A stretch of DNA of 64,000 nucleotides. It comes from Macrotrachela quadricornifera (Eukaryota > Rotifera > Eurotatoria > Philodinida > Philodinidae). The stretch is taken from NCBI GenBank assembly GCA_022393335.1, contig JAJEKB010020897.1, positions 360,404 through 424,403 of the forward strand, in the 5' to 3' direction. The first letter of the stretch is position 1. Each line of letters starts with the position of its first letter. The notes below the pieces were generated by a model that did no database searches, had not been told where the DNA came from, and saw only the letters and a program-made list of their open reading frames with translations. Of this stretch, positions 1-13,600 are shown piece by piece. Both the position numbers and the translations under genes were made by a program.

Positions 1-699
1 AATAGAACGAATAACAAAAATAATCTATTATACTTCAATTCAATTGACCTAGATGAAAATGGAGAAAAAATAATGCCCTTTGATTTTCGTTTTCATTTTC
101 TTTTATCCATTTGTAATGATCAAAAAGAAAAGGACAAATATTATCTGCGTCAGACCAAAAAAAATTAATTGAAATCGAAAAAGTATATATGAAGCAGCAA
201 TTACATTGGACCAAACATTTCTCTTTTCTTTTTAATTACTTGACATTTGATGACTATCAGCGAATCTATACCGCTATTACTGTTAAAAAGATCAAAACAA
301 GTCAGCGAGTAAATCTTAAGGTAACGACTGACGTTTATCCAGCTATAATGTTATGCAAAAATTTAAGATAAATAATGTCATTATCTTTCGAAATGTGTTG
401 AAGAATTCATGATGCAAATCAATCGATATATCATACTGATGTGTTTTCAATTCATTGTTGTTCTGAATTTATTGACATTTATTGTACATATCTATTGAAT
501 TATTGCATGTGGAGAGAAAAGGGCATCACATATCTGTTTTCTCTGATAGAGTAATTTGACTTCAACTTATAACATTTCATTCATACAGTAACTTCACCTA
601 AATAGCATTTATAAGTAACTTGTTTGAATATCTCAGCCATTTTTTTAACTTTTTTTTTGTTCCATAGGAAATTTTCTTCTCTACAAAACTAACTAGATT
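1..699. other. AT-rich spacer, no gene seen
   Basis: Both strands are interrupted by frequent stops. The longest open stretch, about 60 codons near 189-371, has low-complexity composition and no recognisable motif. No RNA gene or repeat structure was seen. Confidence 0.5.
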
Positions 700-1262
700 T
701 ATTCATCTAAATAGTTGCCATGACTTTGTTTTAATCGATACAATAGATTGATCCAAGATGAGCAACTTTTAAAAACTGCCTTTTCACGAAGTTTTTTGAC
801 AGCCCGTTTGAGTTGATCAATAAGAATCTTTTTAGATGTCACCAGATTCTAAGCCTTTGTTAATGAAATGATCTCGACACCAATCCTGAGTTTTATAAAA
901 ATGTGGCTTTGCACCGTCTTGTGGAAAGATTCAATCGTTTCCAAAAATACTATTTCCAAATATGAGAGCGATTGAAAGCACTTCTCTTATGTAATGCTCA
1001 TGATCAACGGTTCTCTCTTCGAAAATTACTAAAGGAGATATCCTTTTAGAGCACATTCCAAGCCAGACCATAACCTTTTGCATTAGCTTTGTCACAATTT
1101 GCCGCTCAAATTCTATCGTTTTGGGAATTCTTAACTTCATAAATATCGAACATTTTTTCATTAGAAAATACAAATCTCAATTTGTTCTTTTTGCAAACTT
1201 CAATCTATTTTCTTTCTGGTCTTGAGAAAGCTTTGGCTGGACCTTTTTCGTATAAGACAATT
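700..1262 (-). pseudogene. Decayed mariner/Tc1-type (DDE) transposase
   Basis: In minus-strand translation, pieces of a Tc1/mariner superfamily transposase lie in the right order but in different frames. First comes FSNEKMFDI followed by KNSQNDRI, the region of the first catalytic Asp, which is Asn here. Next is KVMVWLGMCSKRISPLVIFE, the beta-strand block, and then FQQDGAKPH, the second catalytic Asp region. An in-frame TGA follows NDRI, at least two frameshifts separate the blocks, and further stops lie near 840. The domain order and the D/N change are seen directly. The superfamily assignment rests on the FQQDGAxPH block, typical of this group. The gene cannot encode a working enzyme. Terminal inverted repeats were not found. 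Confidence 0.7.
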
Positions 1263-1480
1263 GAACATCAGGATAAGAGTGAGGATGAATGACTGAATTT
1301 TCTGTTTACCCTTTTCCTAGCTATACATGAAGGGACAAAGAAAAATTTCCTTATCTCATAGTATTTTGCTATACTTCAGATTGTAAAATTCATCAAAATA
1401 TCGTAAAATATTTTGACTTTTATTTAAGATAAATTCATATCAAATGATTTCAAAGGAGTACTTCGGTGACACACATCGGT
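1255..1480. repeat. Dispersed repeat copy 1 (partner at 5600-5830)
   Basis: About 220 bp matching 5600-5830 in the same orientation with scattered substitutions and small indels. Shared landmarks are the block around 'cgtaaaatattttgactt' and the block around 'aatgatttcaaag'. It directly abuts the transposase remnant, so it may be the 5' part of the same old transposon. Confidence 0.6.
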
Positions 1481-1489
1481 GATAGACTT

Positions 1490-2291
1490 AAAAAGCTAAA
1501 AACTCATTTCGGAGATAACTTTTAAAACCATGTAGTTGGTTGAAATACGAGTGTAGTAAGGCTGATGTACAGAGCGTTCCTTCACAATATAACATGAAAT
1601 ATCTGAAGTTAAATTTTGTGAGTGAATCATCATTTGTATACCAAAATGTTGTGTATTTGATTGAGAATAAATACAGAGTTAATTCCAGCGATGTATTTCC
1701 TACTATTTGTTTTAATTTAAATACTCCTCAAGGTTCAGGATGTAAATAAGCAATCAAAAGAAAAAACAAAAGAAAATAGTCAAACTGGATTTTCATAAAT
1801 AGAGAAAGAAATGAATAATCATGATGAGTTGCATTCTTAACGGACAAAATGATTAGACTTTAGTTTGATTAACTTGCTGTTTATATGGTAAATAGTTACA
1901 GTGTTATCGAAAAAAAGCACCTTGAACAATGTTAAATGCATGACTTTGGAAGATGTTGAAAATATTGTTAAAGAGTAATATATTCTCATGATTACTTCTG
2001 ATACTAAATGATTTGATTTTCTCATAAAAAGCTTTTCGTAAATAATTTATTAAGTCTACAAGACGAATTGGTAAGGATGAATCTACCGTCAGATCAGTAT
2101 TGATTTCATGTGTGAAATCTGTCTTAATGATATGACAAAGTTGAATTTTCTTTTAGAAGTAGATCAAAATTCTAAAATTTATTCTGGTGGATATAATAAT
2201 CTGATTAAATATTTCTTGATAATTCTTCAATGAATAATTTTTATTTAAAATGTATTTGGAAAAAAAAAGATTTTGTTCGATACAAAAAAAT
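1490..2291. other. Spacer downstream of the ML-domain gene
   Basis: Short open frames on both strands (for example 1540-1749 plus and 1837-2025 minus) show no motif and no exon-like borders. This probably includes the 3' flank of the minus-strand gene that ends at 2292. Confidence 0.4.
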
Positions 2292-2947
2292 TTATTTTCG
2301 AAGCTTAATATCTGTGATACTGACACATGCTGTTTTTCCCGATGCTTCTCTGAAGTTAATAGTAACTTGACCTGTAGCTGTTGATCCAATAGGTATAGTT
2401 GCTGTCAAATCCATCGGTATTGACACAGTTTGTTGGTTACCCTTAACAAATAAATGGAAATTTTTTAGAATATTTGAAAGAGAAAAAAAAATATTCGTAC
2501 AGCTAATATTGGATATGGACATGTTTTACAAATTTCAGAAAAATCATTATAAGTACATGATCCAACATTATTTGCATCACATGGAATTGTTTGAGTAAAA
2601 CCAAAAGCTGTTGCTTTGAAAAGAAATTTACTCTACAAATAAACTTATAATCATTATTTTCATTAGTTTAAAAAAAATCCAACCTGAAGTGGATGAACTA
2701 CATCGTTACCAATGTCAAATACAAGATCAACTACAACAGGACCTGGTACTTTAATTGGATGAGGAGTTATTTTAAGGCCTTTTAATTGAATATGATCGGA
2801 AGCTGAACCACAGTTTGAAAATTTTTGTCCTTCAATTAAAGCCTAGAAATAATTAAAATAACATTTTTTAGTTTTTTTTTTAAACAAAAAAAAATTTTTT
2901 ACCGATGAAATAAAAATAATCAAAACAATTGATTGAATTGACAGCAT
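2292..2947 (-). CDS. Secreted ML-domain (MD-2/NPC2/GM2A-like) lipid-binding protein
   Basis: Four exons (2903-2947, 2684-2842, 2501-2632, 2292-2441) join at phase-0 GT-AG junctions into 161 residues. Introns 1-3 are 60, 51 and 59 nt. Residues 1-18 form a hydrophobic signal peptide, starting MLSIQSIVLIIFISS. The mature part begins with an NCG motif, followed by LKGLKITPHPIKVPG, then a Cys pair around PCDANNVGSC, then CKTCPYPI, and ends with a beta-rich segment containing one more Cys. The N-terminal Cys, Cys-rich centre, CPYP turn and 160-residue length fit the ML superfamily, whose members bind sterols, glycolipids or phospholipids in secretory or lysosomal compartments. The precise ligand cannot be told. 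The start is the only Met before the signal peptide in the first exon. Confidence 0.8.
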
Positions 2948-4661
2948 GGTTTTGTTGTTGTTGTTCTAAAAATTCAAATATATTTTTGAATATTTATACA
3001 TTTTTATTTTTTTACTTGATGATGTTATTCGTCAAAAGTTGTTTTTGAGATTTCGTTCGATGTTGATCATTTATATATCAAAATCTTTTTATTATCAATC
3101 ATAAATATGTCCTTTTTTATTCATCATAAAAATAAAATACTTCACTTAAATAACTTATCTTGATTTATAATATCATAAAATTTAATTGAATTTAATCTTC
3201 AAAAACATTCTTTCGGGAGATACCTTGTTTTATTCAAATCATTTTCAGATTTAATAAAGGAGAACGGGCGTATAAGAAGTCAAATCGGATCATATATCAA
3301 TCAAAACAACATATTGAAATTGACATTCTGATATTCTTTCTATAAGGTATTGCATGAATTTTCAAAACAAAAACATACTAAGAAAATATCTTATTTGTGA
3401 TCATAAATCGAATAATTGATTCTACTATAGTCAACTTAGTTTTACACTAAATTGATAAGAAAAAAAAGTTATAAAATTAAGTATTTTATAGCTTTCCAAT
3501 AGAGATCTGATATACAGTTAAGCATTGTTAATATGGGTCTTACATTTATTATCAACTTTTATCTTTCAACAAATATTTGATCGTAAAAATTCAAGTATTT
3601 TGCTCATTTGATAGCCCTTTTCGAAAAGCTAAAAAATTGTATATTTTCTAAAGTCTAAAAAAATATGGCCACTATAAAAATTCCTAGTCAAATTGTGCTT
3701 GGGATATGATTTTTTCATGTTTTTGTCTATTTGTAAGTAGTAATCTGCCTTTTTCTATCAATAAAGTCATAGTCTACGTCAAAAATGATATCACAATCGA
3801 ATTTCGCATCCAAAACTGAGTCGATTCATATATATATATATTTCACATATCTCCGAGAATTTTCATTGTTCTTTATTTTTGTGAGATATCCTAATGGGGA
3901 GTAGACATGATTTTTTCGACAAAAATGAAAATTCTCGAAGATATGTGAAACATACATGAATCGACTCAGTTTTCAATTCTATATATAATTTAAATTATTT
4001 TCTCATTTAAAATTGTTTCATTCTGATCACATAACTAAATAAATCAAAATCATCCAAAAATTAATCCTAAAAATCTTTGACTTTATATTAAAGTAAAGCA
4101 ACACAGTTCGCTAACTATCGATTTGAATAAATTCTTTCATGTCCAAAAGATGTGTCAATTTCATATATTCAAATTTAGGTAGAAATTTGATAAACGATAT
4201 AAAATCAAATATGAAATAGTAATAATGAATAAGATTCAATGTTTTTCAAAGATTATTTTAATTAAATATTATTTGACTACTTAGGGCAGTTGAAACGTAG
4301 TGAAGAAGGTACTTTTTTTTTCTTACAGAAAGCTTTAAAAGAATTTCTTTTTTTAAGAATAGATATTTAGATCATAATGGGTGTGGTACTTTTGCATTTT
4401 ATTTTATTACCACTTAATATGTCTCATAAAAAAAACAAAATATCATACTTTCATTTAGAAATTTTATATTATATGTGTTTTAAATTTTGTGAATGTATTC
4501 ATAGTATTCGAAGACTTCTTTCAGATTAGTATAATTAATTGAAAACTAATATATTGGAAGAAAAGCAATGTGTTATTAGTATAAATAAAATTAGTCTTAT
4601 AATAGCTAATAATAAGAAAAATGTTTAAGAGAAGTAAAAATATAGTCAATATTGTAGTGAA
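2948..4661. other. Intergenic AT-rich DNA with one hairpin repeat
   Basis: This separates the 5' end of the ML-domain gene from the 3' end of the subtilase gene, both on the minus strand. Apart from the inverted repeat at 3812-3973 no structure was seen. Confidence 0.5.
3812..3973. repeat. 162-bp foldback (MITE-like) inverted repeat
   Basis: The left arm begins AAAACTGAGTCGATTCAT and the right arm ends with its exact reverse complement. Pairing continues inward over roughly 50 bp with small differences (a TA run in the left arm). A diverged single arm (aaaactgagttgattt) recurs at 34552-34567, so this is likely a dispersed element. No convincing target duplication was seen. Confidence 0.65.
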
Positions 4662-7600
4662 TTAATAGACTAAATTAAATGGTGGAGAACGATAATTCTC
4701 AAAATCATTTGGATCCGTTTTGTTTCCGAAGTGTTTGAGAGCCAAAAATCGAATTTTATATTGACCAGAAGGAAGATTGTTTCTTTGTCGATTCGTCAAA
4801 TTTTGTCGAAAAATTGGCAGAGCAACTTGACCATGCCAGGTTAACGAGTTTGATTGACTAAATCCTTGGGCATTAATTGCAGCTGTATTTCTAACTACGT
4901 TTTCTAAGTATAATTCAGTATTGTTATTGGTCACTATACCAAAACTATAAAGAAACAAGAGAACTATTCCTTAAATAATATCGTCGAATTATAACTGCTC
5001 AATTGTGATATATTTGCTGAGGGGGAAAAATAAAACATGTTTTTATGCTATGAATATGAAAGATATTGAAGCAAGAACATCAAACAATAGTTTTATAAAT
5101 GTATAAACATTGTAATAGTATAATAGTAATCTTTCTATAAAATATTTTGTCGATAAAGAAGTTTTTCAATCGTTATTAAAAGCAATTTTCTTAATTATGA
5201 TATTAAATTAATTTTGAGTTCATAATAACGAATTCGTAAATGCTTTTTCACATAATGATATATTTTAATTGAAAAGAAAATTAATCTAGTAATAAAAGAT
5301 AATTCGAGCATTTCTACTAAATCTAAATGTTAATTTTTCACTAAAAATATCATTATATAATTCAATGTCTTCTTTCTAATTAAAAAAGACATTTGCTCGT
5401 AAAAACCACTTCAATGTGTGTATATGAATAAGACACAAAGATAACCTCCAAGGACGACAAGCAAAAGTAAAAAAATACAAGAGAATCAAAAAAGTTCTAC
5501 ATAGAAAAACGTTGAATGTATTTTAAATAACTTTTCATAGTCGTATATGTATTTCGAACCCGAATTTTTCAACTATTTGCTCATGAATTCTTTCTTTCGT
5601 TTTGATGATAGAATGAGAGTAAGGATAGATGCCTGAATATTCTCTTTACCTTTTGCCAGCTACTCATTACCACTAGATAACTATACAAGATGAGACAAAG
5701 GAAAATTTTCTTAATTCATAATACTTTGTCGTACTTCAAATAGTAAAGTTCGTCGAAGTACCGTAAAATATTTTGACTTTTATTTAAGATAAACTCATAG
5801 CGAATGATTTCAAAGCGGTAGTTCTGTGACATACATATACAGAAATTTTGCTTTTTCCTCCTTGTAACTATATGATTCGTGATCAAATATCCTGCTAGTA
5901 ACTGTCGTAAACTCGTTTCTAATAATAATATTTTCAAGGTGTAATTTAAAATCGAATCTCTCTAGAATATTTTAATATATCAAGTGTCACAGAAATAATA
6001 AGCATCTCGGTATTTTTTATATTTCTTCTCTATTTTCCTTCTGATTAAAACATTTTTTGTTATGAAATCATATTAAATATGCAACTCGTAATAAATAGTC
6101 ACACTTTGGATTTCACATATGAGTCTCTAAATACAGTTTATTAAGAAAAAAAAATATCTCACAAGATGCAATGTGGAAAGCTCTACAATCTAGAAACTAA
6201 AATTTAAAGCACAACTCTGTGCAACGAATTTTCGTCAGTGTGAAAACTAATCCCATTAAATTTGGAAGTTTTTTAAACATGAAAATTACATAAATAAAAT
6301 AAACCGTTCTTTATAAGTTGTAGATCTTTTCACGTTGCCTCTTATGAGATATTTTGTTTTCTTAATAAAATGCTCATAATTTACTTTTTATGGCTGTTTG
6401 CTTGTCTTTAGTTGTTGCCTTTTTTCTTCTTTATTTATCGGTTAATCTGCATAAAACATCTGTGATCATTTTAGCATTACATCAATAGTAAAAAGTATAT
6501 GTTGTTATGCTAAATTTTTGAAGGATCTTCTTGATTTCTTTTACTTCAATATTTTTACTTTCGTTATTTTCATTTTCGATCTAACTACAGTCTAATGAAC
6601 TATCATAAAGTACCAAATGAAGTTATAGAAAATGATTAAGATTTCTTAGATTACAAAAACTGAAATAAGTTTTCATGATATTTGAAAAGTAATAGATCTG
6701 TACGATCTTATTATGTTTCCTATTCCTATCATCTCACCTATAAAAGGTCTAACGTCCAACTTTTGCAGAGTAAAGTAAAACTCGATCTTGGAAGAACAAG
6801 ATACGCGTTCACGAATAGTGGTTGTACTCTATTACACGTATTTGAATTCGAAACTATCGTAGTTTATTGTTGTTTTTTTAAAAGCTCAATTTGTTACCTG
6901 AATTTTCTCTAATTAAGAGAAAATCATTACACTTATAGCCTAGATATTGAGAGAACTAGTAAAATATTTCAAACAGATCTTATTTTGTCTTCTATTCACA
7001 GTTATTCATGTGCTTTATTTTCATGGTATGATATAATCGAGTGTTACCTGAAATTGAAGCCAAGTATGTTATTGTCTTCAGCTGGAATCACATCTACGAA
7101 AAGAATACGTGTTGGCCATGCTACGACTCTTATGATTTTAATTCCTTCTGTGGCGTTCAGGGTCCGCAGTTCTTCACCAGATATATATTTACCATTGGAA
7201 TCTTGAAGTCCCGTTACGATGTTCGATGAACTGTTTCGAACAAAAATAGATGCATTTTTATAGTCACCTACAACACCAGCATCTATAGAATGATACATAT
7301 ATGCATATAATAAGACAATTAGAATGAACCAATAGAAATGAATATTTACACGATAGATGAGCAACTTCTCCATTGGCTATGTTGGTGGTATAAATGAAAC
7401 CTGAATAGATTGGAAGAAGCGCTGGATTTGCTCCAGCAGGTGATCGAAATCGAAGAGTAATCTCACGTGATTGGCCAGATTGAAGTTCAAATTCGATGGG
7501 TTCAATATCAACGTCCTTTATATTATAAATAAGAAGAAAAATTAGAATTTATAACTCATCAATCATTGAATTTGACAATAAGTTAGAATGAAAATTCAGT

Positions 7601-10600
7601 AAACATAGTCTACATCTATTAATACCAAGATAGTCATTTGTATATAAGGCCTTTTTCTGATACACTAGTTTTTACGTCAAAAACGGTTTGCCAGATGGGA
7701 TTATTTATCATTACTTGGATGATGTCATCAGTATTTCTGATATTATTGTAATTGCATGCGATATTTTCGATATCATATTCTCAGAAGATATTTGAAAACA
7801 ATACTAGCTCAAAGAAACATCCATTTTTACCAAAAGTAACTGTTATTTACTTCATTTTGAAAAGAAAACTAAGTTTTAAGAATCAACAATAGGTTTTTTC
7901 TTTAGATAATCTTTTAATTAAATATTAATTTCGAATGGAAGACTTACAGCATAATCGGCTGAGTAGAGTGGTGTTTCTAAAAGTTGATCGTCTTTCAGCG
8001 TTGCGCCAGTAGCCAATGCCGCTCCACTATGACTGATTTTATATGTAACTGCTTTGTCACTAATATTAGACACATTGAATTTGTATGATGAAGCTCGTCT
8101 TATTGTATCATTTAATGCAAGTTGACTTGGGGAAATAAGGATAGTAGCAGTAAGAGCTTGAGAAGCATTTACCAATCCAGCTCCTTGTCTAGCGGTAGTA
8201 GCGAAAAGAGAAGAATTATAATTCTTTAATATAATGGCACTTGATTGGAATATGTTCGTAGCCACAGAAAATTTAGGACGACATCTTCCATTATTTGAAT
8301 AACCATTAACTGTACTTGGAGAAGGATTATCAATACTTGCAAGAAAAAGTGCTAAAGTTCTTTAAAAAAAATAATAAAATCAATTATATAATTTTAATTA
8401 AGTTTTAGTTGTATAGATACTGATTATATAACAGGTTAGTGTATAATAAATTTCTTTTTTTTTATATCAAAAAAAATATAATTCGGAATCTTTTGACATA
8501 ACATAAAAAGATAAATGCCAGCTTATCAATACAGATCTACTGTACATATTTTCTAAAGAGAATCTATTTCCACTTGAATCCTCAAGAAATCTTACTAACT
8601 TAAATAATTCTTTAGCTGAAATTGTATACATAAAAAGTTTAAATAAACATCTTTTTACCAAAAGTATGACAAAGAAAAACAATTCTATATACTATCCTCA
8701 AATAGATAGGAAAAATTATTGTAAATATCTAAACAATATAATTAGTGTGATAATCAAATATTTTCTTAGAAAAAAAGGAGATTTATACCCTGCAACATAG
8801 GGACATGACATACTTGTCTCCGAAGTAATACCATATGCATTCAATAAGTGTTCCTTCTCAACTCTGTAGAGCGAAATTGTTGAGTAAATAAAGCCACCAA
8901 TACCACTAATCTCTGGTTTGAAAAATAAGTCACCAGTGAGTCCAAATGATGAGAAATATGAAGGTGTTCCTCCAGTTGCCTATACATAAATAGAGAAGAT
9001 AAATATAAATCTGACATTTTATATTGTAAATCACAAAACAAAAATAATGATCATTTATATATTTCTTTCCGTCTCGCTTTGATTTCGGATTGAGACCAAC
9101 ATGATTTCTTGCCTTTTATAACCGCAAAAAATTCTTCATAAATTCTCAAAATCGAAAAAGTTTTTGAGAAGCTTTTCTTATTAAAACATATGCAAATCAA
9201 TATCTACTTAAAAATTTGTTTACGCTTATACATAATAGAAGATTTTGAATCTTCTATTGTTAGGGGAGTTATTATCAAAGTTTATTTAGTTCTCTTACCA
9301 CTTGAACAGATCCGAACACATTCGTAAATATGTAAACAGCAGAAGAATTCGCAGCTACTGTTGCAACAATGCTTAGTCCATCTTCTAAAGTGATACCTCC
9401 GCTCGGAATAGTTGATGATCCTGAAAGGTAAAGTAAACTTGACAAGAAAACAAAAGAAAAGAAAGAAAACCTGGAAGTCTATCGACATTATATAGGAGAC
9501 AAGCGATGGCTCCTGCGGCTGCCGCTTCGTCACATATGACAGAGGAATTGCATGTTTGTCCAGTATTAAAATAATACAAAACAACGACACCCATGACTGA
9601 CTTAGATGGTCCTGTGCAACCATCATTAGTACCTCTATTTGGATCTAAATACTAATGAAATGTAATGACACATACTAAGTAAAGTAGAAACTTACCATTG
9701 ACAACAATAGTCGAATTAATAGTCGATGGCCATCCACCAAAAGCAGTTCCAACTGTATAAAAAATCTTCTTACCATCAGGTGCAACGATATATGGTTTCA
9801 ACGTATTCATATTGTCTACTGAGCCAACGGCCATTGCACCTGGTGAAATACCTGGACCGTTGCTCGTTTGAAGGCCTCCACTTCCGCTATTGCCCGTCGA
9901 AAATGTGACATAGACTATGACAAAAATCACATCATAGTATTTTGTAAGAAAAAAGAATTCTTACCTCCTGCATCAGATACTCGTTGAGCAGCGACTATAT
10001 CAGATGTTTCCGTATAGGACGTTGGTTGTCCGACAGACATGGTTACTAAGTGTAATATAGTCACGTTTTAAGACTCATGAATTATTAAATCATAAAGATC
10101 AAACAATATAACTGAGCAAAACTCTTTTTGATATGCTTAAAGCCTTATTTTTTTAGAATACTTTTAGTATGACACAGTCAAATATCTTCTCTCTACATAC
10201 GTTGAAAGATTTTAGGAAAATTTATGAGGACAATTTTGCTTGAAAGGCATGTAAAAGTGTCATATTGGTAATGTTTATCATATATTATACAATTAGATTT
10301 CATATAAATCTACAGAGTTTACATGAAATAGATTTTCTACAATTTTTCTCGTTGCTTTAAAGAAAAAGTGATTTTTAATATCTTCTAAAATTATTTCTAG
10401 ACATAGTATCTACATAAAGAATAAATTCGATTGTATGAGAAGATTTGAACCTTCTAAAATATTTCGAACCTCTTTTTCGATCTCAACCATTTCTCATCAT
10501 ACTAACAGATTATTCAAGGATACATTCTCTTCAAAACAACAATAAAAATTATCAGAAATGTATTTTATATAAAACGTTGTAATAAATTTTTTTTGAAATC

Positions 10601-13600
10601 CCATAATATATATGAGAATTACGATCTCAGTTCAGATACATGTTATAAAGGCGAAATTTTCAGAGGTTGTTAGCACTAACGTGAGGAGATTATTATGGTA
10701 AATTTTTCAGCTCTATATCCTGACGTTTGGCAGGGATATGAAGCAAACAAGGGTCAAAAATATCTCTGTGAACTCTCATTACATAAATATAGTTCTTTTT
10801 TGTTTAAAAGCTGTCTCTAGGACTAGCCTACCTCATGACCCTTTTTTTTAAATTCTTACTTTTTAAGCAAGGATGAAGAATGACAGGTTCACTGACTCAA
10901 AAAAACACCCTGAAAAATGATGTTTTTTTCTTAGAGATGGCTTTTTATATAATAATAAAGGGATTATTTTAAGAAACAGACCATGAGGTAGGCTAGCCCT
11001 GAATACAAGCTTTCAAATAAAACTTTTTTAAACGAAGAAGATAGAAACTTAACTTTATTATTATCGGTACTATTGACAATTTCAAAAATTGCTGAAGCTG
11101 ACAAATATTAATTTTCCCTAGAACTTTTCTCTCCAGTCAAAATTTTATATGAAAAAAGTATCAAAAGAAAAAACTTACTTATATCAGCACTATCATTGTA
11201 AGCACGATAAATGGCTTCAGTAATAATATCTACATATATTAATAAATTATAGAACAGACAAAAAAAAATCTCTAGCAAGAGATTAAGAATTATATGTACC
11301 TGTTGTAGTATCGCCATTGCATCCAAATACACGATCTTTTGTACGGCGATAGAAAAAAGGAAATAAATATTTAATTGTAAAGATTGAATAAACTTACATG
11401 CTCCAAGTGTAACTTGAGGAGCGACGCCAAGATAGGGTTCAAAAGGGGTAAAAATAGTCTCGTTTATTCCTGTAGCATTTGCAGCAATAATTCCCGCAAC
11501 ATGAGTACCTATATGATTTATGTAAATAAGAATAGAACTTTTCTACAGAATAAATAATGTTGATAAATACCGTGCGCAGTTGCAGTGCAATTATCCAATG
11601 GATCACCATCAGATATTCTTCTCCCATTCGAAGAATTGAATTCATCTCCAACTAGATCTAGAAAAATTTTTGCTAGTAATTATTCTCCCTATAAAAATAT
11701 ATTTTAACTCTTACCATAACCAAATGCAACTTTACATCCTGGTCCAAAACAGCCTCCAAGAGCTGGATGTAAATAGTAAACACCCGAATCAATAACAGCC
11801 ACCTACATAGTAAAATAAATTATTTAAGATAATTGATGAAAATGAAATAAGCCATTGAATGAATTATATCGTTTTTACTTCATAAATACAAATATTTTAG
11901 TTAAAGAATAAACTTTTATCTGATTGAATAGCCCTTAGCAAGGGGGAACAAACTGACTTCCATGGAAAAAAGCTTTCAGCGCAATCCCTACGGGATTAAA
12001 ATGTGAAACACGATATAACTGTTTTCGCTGTCGGCGACAGACTGTGACGCTACTTTTGGCTGTCGGTCACGGTCTGTGACGCTAATCTTGTTTGTCGGTC
12101 ACGGTCTATGACGCTAATCTTGTTTGTCGGTCACGGTCTGTGACGCTATTCTTGCTTGTCGGTCACCGTCTGTGACGCTATCCTTGCCTGTCGGTCACGG
12201 TCTGTGACGCTATCCTTGCTTGTCGGTGACGGTCTGTGACACTATCTTTGCTTGTCGGTCACGGCCTGTGATGCTATCCTTGCATGTCGGTGATGGTCTG
12301 TGATGCTATCCTTGCCTGTCGGTCACGGTCTGTGATGCTATCCTTGCCTGTCGGTGATGGTCTGTGATGCTATCCTCGCCTGTCGGTCACGGTCTGTGAT
12401 GCTATCCTTGCCTGTCGGTCACGGCCTGTGACGCTTTATGTGACCTTTGACCTTTGANNNNNNNNNNCTGTGACGCTTTATGTGACCTTTGACCTTTGAC
12501 CCTGTCGGTCACGGTCTGTGGGGGGGGGCTGGGGGTGGGGGGTCATTTTCTGCCCTATAAACTTCACACTCTCTTTCAGATCGTGTTTCACAAAATCAAT
12601 ATGACATGTTTAGTGTGTGATGAACGACTAGAAACTGTGGTAAAACCATTGAAAATCATCAGTAGTCATTAGAAATCAATGGAAGTCATTCTATATCAAA
12701 GAAAACCATTAATAACTAAATGAACAGATTTACCGTGATTTCCAGTAAAAACTTTGTGTTTATATGAACACCTCTTGTCTATACTATTAGATTTTGAAGG
12801 AATTGCATATCGAAATACATTCTTCTTATGAGTAACTATTTCAATTCAACGCAACACAATACAAAATTAATATAATAGTAAAAAAACCGTTTGTTTTTAT
12901 TCTATTTATATATGAGTATCTAAATGTGTAAGTTATAAGAATTTTTATCAAAAGAACTCAAGCTTCAGGCAGAGTCTCAATATTTTTAAGTTCGAATATT
13001 TCTTACTACATTCAAATATGTTCAATATGTCAAAGTTTTCAAAATTGAAATGTCTAACATTAACAAAAAGCGTTAATCAGTTCAATTCTTTTATGCAAAA
13101 CAAATAATGAGAACTATACAATTGTGTAATTTTCTTACTCTAACACCTTTGCCGAAGTTGTGCAGTTTTTCATGAATTTCATTAACACCTGTCATATTGT
13201 GTGGAATAATAGAAGCGCTACCATTACCATTCAATACATCAGAAGGAATATCGTCCATTATAAGACGTGGAACAGGAACACTGTAAATTGGATAGATAGC
13301 AGTAGCATGTTTAATCATTTCAATTGCTTCGATAGGATGATCAACAGATAAAGAGAAAGAAGCTCCAGTAAACAGTGGTGAATGAATTTTACATCGTTTT
13401 TTAATTGCTGAATGATGAATTTGATGAGTTTCATTTAGAGAATCAGCAATCGTCTGAAAATGATCTGCGATATTAGCATCAGATGAGAATTCAACCATAT
13501 AAGCATTTTTTATAAGTATACGATCACCAACTTTTTCCGGAGCCAGTGGCATTTTCACTTTTTTATATTGATTCTCTGCTTTGCGTTTTTCAACATGTTT

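Larger units (their letters stand above)
12003..12591. mobile_element. TIR element with 5-bp target duplication, carrying a minisatellite
   Basis: Perfect 12-bp terminal inverted repeats, GTGAAACACGAT at 12003-12014 and ATCGTGTTTCAC at 12580-12591, are flanked by a direct AAAAT at 11998-12002 and 12592-12596. The interior is almost entirely a 32-bp tandem repeat plus a G-run, with no coding potential. It sits in subtilase intron 8 (11803-13138). The family is not assigned; a 5-bp duplication with short TIRs is compatible with several DNA transposon superfamilies. Confidence 0.75.
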
